This document shows, in pieces, positions 1 to 5,137 of a stretch of 5,137 nt of DNA (position 1 is its first letter; every line of letters begins with the position of its first letter). The notes below the pieces were generated by a model. The model did no database searches. It was not told where the DNA came from and was given only the letters and a program-made list of their open reading frames with translations. A program made the translations under genes and the position numbers. This stretch comes from Streptomyces lilacinus (GTDB lineage: Bacteria > Actinomycetota > Actinomycetes > Streptomycetales > Streptomycetaceae), in contig KL569414.1 of assembly GCA_000715685.1 (NCBI GenBank), positions 148,002 through 153,138 on the forward strand. The letters are read 5' to 3'.

Positions 1-23
1 TCAGAGATGGGTATAAGAGACAG
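1..23 (+). other. Residual Tn5/Nextera library adapter (left end, artefact)
   Basis: Bases 5-23 match the 19-bp hyperactive Tn5 mosaic end used in transposon-based library preparation at 18 of 19 positions; the one difference is G instead of T at position 10. Bases 1-4 are TCAG, the tag that precedes the mosaic end in early Nextera/454-style adapters. The reverse complement of this unit is at the opposite end of the window. It is synthetic sequence, not genome, so any reading frame that uses it is artificial. Confidence 0.96.
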
Positions 24-45
24 ACGCAGGGCTGGCAGGCCGGCG

Positions 46-71
46 CGTACTGACGCGCCCGCGTCAGTACG
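46..71. terminator. Perfect 11-bp inverted repeat, possible terminator of an upstream gene or an operator
   Basis: CGTACTGACGC (46-56) is followed by a GCCC loop (57-60) and its exact reverse complement (61-71). No T tract follows. T-less stable hairpins act as terminators in Streptomyces, so the likely role is ending transcription of a gene lying left of the insert. Because only 22 genomic bases precede it, that gene cannot be seen. A symmetrical operator for a dimeric regulator is the alternative. The inverted repeat itself is certain; its role is inferred. Confidence 0.5.
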
Positions 72-83
72 GACCACCCACAT

Positions 84-129
84 TCACGTAGCGCTGCCCC
101 CTCACGTAACGCTGACGGAACAGCGCTGT
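84..129. promoter_or_regulatory. 13-bp direct repeat plus 10-bp palindrome, candidate operator
   Basis: TCACGTAGCGCTG (84-96) and TCACGTAACGCTG (102-114) are identical at 12 of 13 positions and lie 18 bp apart start to start. They are followed by the perfect palindrome ACAGCGCTGT (120-129), which again carries the GCGCTG core. Repeats of this kind immediately before a promoter-like sequence often bind a regulator. I do not recognise a specific regulator's consensus, so the role is inferred from position and symmetry only. Confidence 0.35.
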
Positions 130-138
130 CCGTATAAC
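112..138 (+). promoter_or_regulatory. Weak housekeeping-type promoter candidate
   Basis: TATAAC (133-138) matches five of six bases of the -10 consensus TATAAT. CTGACG (112-117) matches four of six bases of the -35 consensus TTGACA, with a 15-bp spacer that is shorter than ideal. It points rightward to the permease gene and overlaps the direct repeat and palindrome, as expected for a regulated promoter. A long leader of roughly 250 nt would result. The call rests on visual matching only. Confidence 0.25.
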
Positions 139-164
139 GGAACCCCTCCCCACACATCACGGTT
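139..164 (+). promoter_or_regulatory. Possible ECF-sigma-like promoter (GGAAC-N18-GTT)
   Basis: GGAAC (139-143) is separated by exactly 18 bases from GTT (162-164). This spacing resembles the published Streptomyces SigR pattern GGAAT-N18-GTT, with one mismatch at the last base of the -35 element. Short motifs like this occur by chance, and a thiol-stress role for a peptide importer is not expected, so this is a weak alternative to the promoter at 112-138. Confidence 0.15.
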
Positions 165-193
165 GCGCATACATTGCCGGCGAGGGCTGGCGG

Positions 194-289
194 GTGATCG
201 CGAGGGCGATGAAGACTCCCGCCAACAAGAGACGCCGCTCCTGCGTACGAGCTGTAGAGCTGTACGAGCTGTACGCGCTCTTTTCCTGA
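194..289 (+). CDS. Candidate 31-residue upstream ORF / leader peptide
   Basis: GTG at 194 follows a GAGGG ribosome-binding site (182-186) at a good 7-nt spacing, and the frame runs to TGA at 287-289. An internal ATG at 209 also has a GAGGG (202-206), but only 2 nt away. The peptide has a basic centre (NKRRRSCVR, about residues 11-19) and a C-terminal ELYELYALFS. The ELY codons fall inside the hairpin at 243-276, and the stop codon lies just after the T tract. Third positions are G or C in 24 of 31 codons, lower than in the neighbouring genes, so coding is uncertain. I recognise no homologue. If translated, it could couple ribosome position to attenuation of the downstream transporter genes; otherwise it is a chance frame. 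Confidence 0.33.
   Translation: MIARAMKTPANKRRRSCVRAVELYELYALFS
243..284 (+). terminator. Imperfect 13-bp hairpin followed by a T tract, candidate attenuator
   Basis: GCGTAC (243-248) pairs with GTACGC (271-276), AGCT (250-253) with AGCT (267-270), and GTA (254-256) with TAC (263-265). Single bulged G bases sit at 249 and 266, and the loop is 257-262. CTCTTTT follows within a few bases (278-284), giving an intrinsic-terminator shape. It lies inside the leader, 117 nt before the permease start, rather than after a long gene, so premature termination or attenuation is the natural reading. The pairing is seen directly; function is inferred. Confidence 0.42.
245..273 (+). repeat. Triple GAGCTGTA direct repeat
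   Basis: The octamer GAGCTGTA occurs at 249-256, 257-264 and 266-273. The longer unit GTACGAGCTGTA occurs at 245-256 and 262-273. The repeats make up the arms and loop of the hairpin at 243-276, so several alternative foldings are possible. In the candidate upstream ORF they encode the repeated Glu-Leu-Tyr. Confidence 0.8.
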
Positions 290-363
290 ACCTCCGCTCC
301 ATCTGCACCACTTGCACTGCTCCAGTACTTGTGAGAAGCCAGGCCGCTACTGCGGCGAGCGTG

Positions 364-390
364 GGCCGGTCACCCCCGGCCGAGAGGGGT
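364..390 (+). promoter_or_regulatory. Ribosome-binding site of the first permease with two competing folds
   Basis: The Shine-Dalgarno stretch GAGAGGGG (382-389) lies 11 nt before the GTG at 401 and supports that start. Immediately before it, GGCCGG (364-369) can pair with CCGGCC (376-381), leaving the site free. Alternatively, ACCCC (372-376) can pair with GGGGT (386-390), hiding most of the site. The two folds share base 376 and overlap in space, so they exclude each other. Whether this works as a switch is not shown by the sequence. Confidence 0.45.
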
Positions 391-400
391 CGTAGGCACT

Positions 401-1399
401 GTGACCGCACCTATCGAGACCACCGGGTCCGCTGCCGGGGCGCAGCCGGAGGCTGTCCTCGCCGGTGCCAGGAAGAGTCAGATCGAGGGCCGTTCGCTCA
501 CCCAGATCGCCTGGATCCGCTTCAAGCGGGACAAGGTCGCCGTGGCCGGCGGCATCGTCGTCGCCCTGCTGATCCTGCTCGCCGTGCTGGCCAAGCCGAT
601 CCAGGCGGTCTTCGGCCTGGATCCCAACGAGTTCCACCAGGACCTCATCGACCCCAGCCTTCTCGCGCCCAAGGGCGGCTGGGGCGGCATGAGTTGGGAG
701 CATCCACTGGGCGTGGACCCGCAGTACGGGCGGGACATCCTGGCCCGGGTGATCGAGGGCTCCTGGGTCTCCCTGATCGTGGCCACCGGGGCCACCGCCC
801 TGTCCGTGGTGATCGGAGCCGTGCTCGGTGTCGTCGCCGGCTTCTACGGCGGCTGGGCCGACAGCGTCATCAGCCGGATGATGGACACCTTCCTGGCCTT
901 TCCCCTCCTGCTGTTCGCGATCTCCATCTCCGCGGCGCTGCAGGACGGCGCGTTCGGCCTCTCGGGGCTGCCGCTGCGGATCGGCGTGCTCATCTTCGTG
1001 ATCGGGTTCTTCAACTGGCCGTACATGGGCCGGATCGTGCGGGCGCAGACCCTCAGCCTGCGGGAGCGCGAGTTCGTCGAGGCGTCGCGGAGCCTCGGTG
1101 CCCGGGGCCCCTTCATCCTCTTCCGGGAGCTGCTGCCCAACCTGGTGGCGCCGATCCTGGTCTACTCCACGCTGCTCATCCCGACGAACATCCTGTTCGA
1201 GGCCGCGCTCAGCTTCCTCGGCGTCGGCATCGCCCCGCCGCAGGCCTCCTGGGGCGGCATGCTCACCCAGGCGACCGACCTCTACCAGGCCGATCCGCAG
1301 TACATGTTCGTGCCCGGCCTCGCCATCTTCGTCACGGTGCTGGCCTTCAACCTGCTCGGCGACGGGCTGCGCGACGCCCTCGACCCGCGCAGCAAGTGA
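401..1399 (+). CDS. Peptide ABC transporter permease, DppC/OppC type
   Basis: This 332-residue protein is an inner-membrane subunit of a peptide importer and would pair with the second permease at 3406-4419. A cytoplasmic N-terminus (1-45) leads to a first membrane helix (about 46-64). An external loop ends in the DppC hallmark HPLGVDPQYGRDIL (101-114). Further helices lie at about 121-147, 162-180, 194-210, 249-270 and 303-320. The ATPase-contacting EAA-type loop is at about 227-247 (EASRSLGARG to LLPN). The C-terminal GDGLRDALDPRSK is typical of the family, and length is normal. The GTG at 401 was chosen because a Shine-Dalgarno sequence precedes it and the N-terminus fits the family. A 140-nt spacer follows before the lipoprotein gene on the same strand, probably in the same operon. 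The substrate is inferred to be oligo- or dipeptides; nickel or other DppC-family ligands cannot be excluded from this subunit alone. Confidence 0.95.
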   Translation: MTAPIETTGSAAGAQPEAVLAGARKSQIEGRSLTQIAWIRFKRDKVAVAGGIVVALLILLAVLAKPIQAVFGLDPNEFHQDLIDPSLLAPKGGWGGMSWEHPLGVDPQYGRDILARVIEGSWVSLIVATGATALSVVIGAVLGVVAGFYGGWADSVISRMMDTFLAFPLLLFAISISAALQDGAFGLSGLPLRIGVLIFVIGFFNWPYMGRIVRAQTLSLREREFVEASRSLGARGPFILFRELLPNLVAPILVYSTLLIPTNILFEAALSFLGVGIAPPQASWGGMLTQATDLYQADPQYMFVPGLAIFVTVLAFNLLGDGLRDALDPRSK

Positions 1400-1404
1400 C
1401 CGAC

Positions 1405-1477
1405 CCGCTCTCCCGATCCACTCTCCCGACCCGTTTTCCTCATCCGCTCTTCCGATCCGATCTCCCGACCCGTTTTC
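1405..1477 (+). repeat. Intergenic 39-bp tandem duplication built on a 13-bp period
   Basis: Bases 1405-1438 and 1444-1477 match at 31 of 34 positions with a 39-bp offset. Inside them a 13-bp unit near CTCTCCCGAYCCR starts at 1408, 1421, 1447 and 1460, with a more diverged copy at 1434, so 39 is three units. Partial traces extend to about 1400 and 1485. The surrounding spacer 1401-1510 is about three-quarters pyrimidine, with C far more frequent than G on the coding strand. It sits directly after the permease stop codon. C-rich, G-poor RNA can serve as a Rho loading site, which could trim expression between genes, but that is inference. A neutral minisatellite is the simpler explanation. Confidence 0.8.
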
Positions 1478-1522
1478 TCCGCACATTTCCCCACGCGTTT
1501 CCCGCACGGCAAGCGATCTAAT

Positions 1523-1529
1523 GAGGGGG
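1523..1529 (+). promoter_or_regulatory. Ribosome-binding site of the lipoprotein gene
   Basis: GAGGGGG ends 10 nt before the GTG at 1540. It supports that start, which also places a complete lipoprotein signal at the N-terminus. Confidence 0.75.
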
Positions 1530-1539
1530 CTTTTCCCAG

Positions 1540-3303
1540 GTGAAGACACAAAGAACGACGGTTGCGATCGCCACGGCAGTGGTGCTGGCGCTGGGGGCGT
1601 CCGCGTGCGGCGGCTCCGGCGACGACGGCGGCAAGAGCGGTGAGAAGGGCGGCAAGGCCGCGGCCAACGCCGCCCTCACCGAGATCGCCAACAAGTCCGA
1701 CAAGAAGGGCGGTACGGTCAGCTACGAGCTGTCCGACACCGCCGACTCCTTCGACCCGGGCAACACCTACTACGGCTGGGTGCAGAACTTCTCCCGCCTC
1801 TACGGGCGCACCCTCACCATGTTCAAGCCGGCCGCCGGCAAGGCGGGTCTCGAGGTCGTCCCGGACATGGCGGAGTCGCTGGGCAAGGCGAGCCCCGACG
1901 CCAAGACCTGGACGTACACGCTGAAGCCCGGGCTGAAGTTCGAGGACGGCACGCCGATCACCTCGAAGGACGTCAAGTACGCGGTCGAGCGCAGCAACTT
2001 CGCGCCCGAGGCGCTGTCCAACGGCCCCACGTACTTCAAGGCGCACCTCGAGGGCGGCGACAAGTACCAGGGGCCGTACAAGGACAAGTCGCCGGAGGGC
2101 ATCAAGTCCATCGAGACCCCGAACGATCGGACGATCGTCTTCCATCTCAAGGACGCCTTCGCGGACTTCGACTACCTCGCGACCTTCTCGCAGACCGCCC
2201 CCGTCCCCCAGAAGGCGGACAAGGGCGCGGAGTACGTCAAGCACATCATCTCCTCCGGCCCGTACAAGTTCGAGTCGTACGAGGAGGGCAAGGGCGCCAC
2301 GCTGGTGCGCAACCCGCAGTGGGACCCCAAGTCGGACCCCAACCGCCCGGCGCTGCCCGACAAGATCGCGATCCGGTTCAAGATCAACCAGGTGACCGTC
2401 GACAACAACCTGCTCAACGACAGCATCACCACCGACGCCGCCGGCACCGGTGTCGCGCCCCAGACCCAGCCGAAGGTGCTGCGCGACGCCAAGCTCAAGA
2501 ACCAGACGGACAACCCCTACGCCAGCGCCACCTCGTACATCGGCCTCAACCTGAAGGTGAAGCCGTTCGACAACGTCCACTGCCGCAAGGCGGTCCAGTG
2601 GGGCATCGACAAGGCCTCGGTCCAGGAAGCCCAGGGCGGCGACCCGAAGGGTGACGTGGCGACCACGCTGCTGCCGCCGTCGGTCAACGGCTACGCGAAG
2701 TTCAACCTCTACGAGACGCCGGGCAACAAGGGCGACCTCGCCAAGGCCAAGGACGAGCTGAAGCAGTGCGGTCAGCCCAACGGCTTCTCGACCACCCTCA
2801 CGGCCCGCTCCGACCGCCCGGCCGAGATGTCCATGGCCACCGCGGTGCAGGCGTCGATGAAGAAGCTCGGCATCAACGTCGAGATCAAGACCTTCCCCAC
2901 CGGCAAGTACTTCACCAACTTCGCGGGCGTGCCGGACTACGTCCACAGCCACAACCTCGGCATGATCATGACGGCCTGGGGTCCCGACTGGCCGACCGGC
3001 TTCGGCTTCCTCGACCAGATCGCCAACGGCTCGGCCATCAAGCCCTCCGGCGGCAACAACGTCCAGGAGCTCGACGACCCGCAGATCAACAAGGCGCTCA
3101 ACGAGGCCATCGCCAACACCGACGCGGCCGCCCGCGCCAAGGCCTGGGGCGAGGTCGACAAGATGATCGCCGAGAACGCCTCGGCCGTGCCGCTGATCTA
3201 CCGCAAGAACCTGCTGCTGCGGCCCAGGTCGGCCACCAACGTCACCGTCGACCAGGCCTACCTCGGCACGTACAACTACCTGCTGATGGGCTCCGCCAAG
3301 TAG
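1540..3303 (+). CDS. Peptide-binding lipoprotein of an ABC importer (SBP family 5, DppA/OppA type)
   Basis: This 587-residue extracytoplasmic receptor captures peptide and delivers it to the flanking permeases. The N-terminus has a basic start (MKTQR), a hydrophobic core (about 7-18) and a lipobox ending ASAC, so Cys23 is the predicted lipidated residue. A Gly/Asp/Lys-rich linker follows to about residue 45. Family-5 binding-protein features include the EDGTPITSKDVKYAVERS segment (135-152), FHLKDAFADFDYL near 202-214, RNPQWDP (257-263), and the late CRKAVQWGIDK motif starting at Cys348. Cys348 and Cys410 are the only cysteines I see in the mature part besides Cys23 and could form a disulfide. 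The length fits large oligopeptide receptors such as BldKB. The GTG start is supported by GAGGGGG ten bases upstream. The ligand cannot be read from sequence: nutrient peptides or a signalling peptide are both possible. Confidence 0.95.
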   Translation: MKTQRTTVAIATAVVLALGASACGGSGDDGGKSGEKGGKAAANAALTEIANKSDKKGGTVSYELSDTADSFDPGNTYYGWVQNFSRLYGRTLTMFKPAAGKAGLEVVPDMAESLGKASPDAKTWTYTLKPGLKFEDGTPITSKDVKYAVERSNFAPEALSNGPTYFKAHLEGGDKYQGPYKDKSPEGIKSIETPNDRTIVFHLKDAFADFDYLATFSQTAPVPQKADKGAEYVKHIISSGPYKFESYEEGKGATLVRNPQWDPKSDPNRPALPDKIAIRFKINQVTVDNNLLNDSITTDAAGTGVAPQTQPKVLRDAKLKNQTDNPYASATSYIGLNLKVKPFDNVHCRKAVQWGIDKASVQEAQGGDPKGDVATTLLPPSVNGYAKFNLYETPGNKGDLAKAKDELKQCGQPNGFSTTLTARSDRPAEMSMATAVQASMKKLGINVEIKTFPTGKYFTNFAGVPDYVHSHNLGMIMTAWGPDWPTGFGFLDQIANGSAIKPSGGNNVQELDDPQINKALNEAIANTDAAARAKAWGEVDKMIAENASAVPLIYRKNLLLRPRSATNVTVDQAYLGTYNYLLMGSAK

Positions 3304-3356
3304 CCGCGGGCCCCGTCCGCCGACGACTCACGAAAGGCAGGTGAAGGCCTCGCGGC

Positions 3357-3386
3357 CGCCGGACCGGGTTCGTCCCCGGTCCGGCG
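3357..3386 (+). terminator. Perfect 12-bp GC-rich hairpin between lipoprotein and permease genes
   Basis: CGCCGGACCGGG (3357-3368) and its exact complement (3375-3386) enclose a 6-nt loop, TTCGTC. It starts 53 nt after the lipoprotein stop codon and ends 19 nt before the next start codon, with no T tract. In many importer operons such a hairpin protects the binding-protein mRNA or partly stops transcription, giving more receptor than channel. That role is inferred from position. The structure itself is unambiguous and is stronger than any other I found in the window. Confidence 0.7.
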
Positions 3387-3405
3387 CGCCCGGCGCCGTA
3401 CAGCT

Positions 3406-4415
<1,010 letters not shown>

Positions 4416-4419
<4 letters not shown>

Positions 4420-5114
4420 GCGAGCACACCGACGCCTTCCTGTCCGTACGGGACCTGCGCATCCACTTCGACACCGACGACGGCCTCGTGAAGTCCGTCG
4501 ACGGCGTCAGCTTCGACGTCCGGGCCGGCAAGACGCTCGGCATCGTCGGCGAGTCGGGATCCGGCAAGTCGGTCACCTCGCTCGGCGTCATGGGCCTGCA
4601 CCGCACCGCGCGGGCGAGGATCTCGGGAGAGGTGTGGCTCGACGGCGAGGAACTGATCGCCGCCGACCCCGACCACGTACGCCGGCTGCGCGGCCGCAAG
4701 ATGGCGATGATCTTCCAGGACCCGCTGTCGGCCATGCACCCGTACTTCACCGTCGGCGCCCAGATCGTCGAGGCCTACCGCGTCCACCACGACGTCGACA
4801 AGAAGACCGCCCGCCGGCGCGCGGTCGAACTGCTCGACCGGGTCGGCATCCCGCAGCCCGACCGCCGCGTCGACGACTACCCGCACCAGTTCTCCGGCGG
4901 CATGCGGCAGCGCGCGATGATCGCGATGGCGCTGGTCAACAACCCCGAGCTGCTCATCGCCGACGAGCCGACGACCGCCCTCGACGTGACCGTCCAGGCG
5001 CAGATCCTCGACCTCATCCGCGACCTGCAGAAGGAGTTCGGCTCCGCGGTCGTCGTCATCACCCACGACCTGGGCGTCGTCGCCGAGCTCGCCGACGACA
5101 TCCTGGTGATGTAT
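4416..5114 (+). CDS. Peptide ABC transporter ATP-binding protein, DppD/OppD type, 3'-truncated by adapter
   Basis: This cytoplasmic ATPase powers peptide import. The 233 genomic codons hold a nearly complete nucleotide-binding domain: Walker A GESGSGKS (45-52), Q-loop Gln101 in [12 protein letters not shown], signature FSGGMRQR (159-166), Walker B LLIADEP (179-185) with Asp183 and presumed catalytic Glu184, D-loop ALD (188-190), and switch His217 in VITHDL. All key residues are present, so the protein should be active when complete. Family members usually run to about 320-350 residues, so roughly 100 C-terminal residues are missing, including the peptide-transporter C-terminal region. The last genomic codon is TAT (Tyr233) at 5112-5114. 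The frame stays open through the adapter to the window end, but those added residues are artificial. A partner DppF/OppF-type ATPase is expected just beyond. Confidence 0.95.
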
Positions 5115-5137
5115 CTGTCTCTTATACACATCTCTGA
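5115..5137 (-). other. Residual Tn5/Nextera library adapter (right end, artefact)
   Basis: Bases 5115-5133 are an exact 19-bp Tn5 mosaic end in reverse orientation, followed by CTGA, the complement of the TCAG tag. The junction interrupts the ATPase gene in the conserved VMY motif, where family members continue with genomic codons. Translations that read into this block give the adapter peptides seen in many databases, such as YTHL on one strand and MYKRQ or MCIRD on the other. Confidence 0.98.

Noticed and set aside
1445..1457. CGCTCTTCCGATC matches 13 bases of the Illumina TruSeq adapter and might mark a chimeric junction.
   Set aside because: The stretch is one unit of the local 13-bp repeat (compare CGCTCTCCCGATC starting at 1406), and the match ends at the next base; a native repeat explains it better.
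7..1521. Long sense-strand frame beginning inside the left adapter.
   Set aside because: Its start codon lies in synthetic sequence and the rest is an off-frame reading of the upstream region and the first permease.
347..1549. Antisense 400-codon frame opposite the first permease, and a similar one at 3328-4164.
   Set aside because: Both are shadows of the permease genes, with highly repetitive Glu/Asp/Gly/His/Arg composition and no family signature.
1282..2952. Long antisense open frame of more than 500 codons opposite the permease and lipoprotein genes.
   Set aside because: High-GC genes routinely leave long open frames on the opposite strand; the product is Val/Leu/Arg/Gly-rich with no recognisable domain and is contradicted by clear sense-strand families.

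Overview
The window is a GC-rich actinobacterial fragment, most likely Streptomyces. Codon third positions are overwhelmingly G or C, all four transporter genes start with GTG, and I saw no TTA codon in the genomic part. Both ends are synthetic: bases 1-23 and 5115-5137 are the Tn5 mosaic end plus a TCAG tag left by transposon-based library preparation. The real genomic insert is about 24-5114.

Layout: 24-400 is non-coding or regulatory. It holds an 11-bp hairpin (46-71), a promoter-like zone with a 13-bp direct repeat and a 10-bp palindrome (84-164), a candidate 31-codon upstream ORF (194-289) whose 3' half folds into a hairpin followed by a T tract (243-284), and a leader in which the ribosome binding site can be drawn in two alternative folds (364-390). 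Then come a DppC/OppC-type permease (401-1399), a pyrimidine-rich spacer with a 13-bp-period tandem repeat (1400-1539), a large peptide-binding lipoprotein (1540-3303), a spacer with a perfect 12-bp hairpin (3304-3405), a DppB/OppB-type permease (3406-4419), and a DppD/OppD-type ATPase overlapping it by four bases (4416 onward). The ATPase is cut by the adapter after 233 codons.

Together the genes encode an ABC importer for peptides. The lipoprotein captures the ligand outside the membrane, the two permeases form the channel, and the ATPase (normally paired with a second ATPase expected just beyond the window) drives uptake. The order permease, binding protein, permease, ATPase is that of the Streptomyces bldK operon and its SCO5476-SCO5480-like paralogue, not the textbook dppABCDF order. 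I lean towards the SCO5476-80 type from memory of family sequences, which needs a search to confirm.

The protein-coding content is ordinary for Streptomyces and I found no new enzymatic or defence system. The more unusual material is in the untranslated DNA: the possible leader-peptide attenuator, the intergenic minisatellite, and the hairpin before an apparently Shine-Dalgarno-less permease start.
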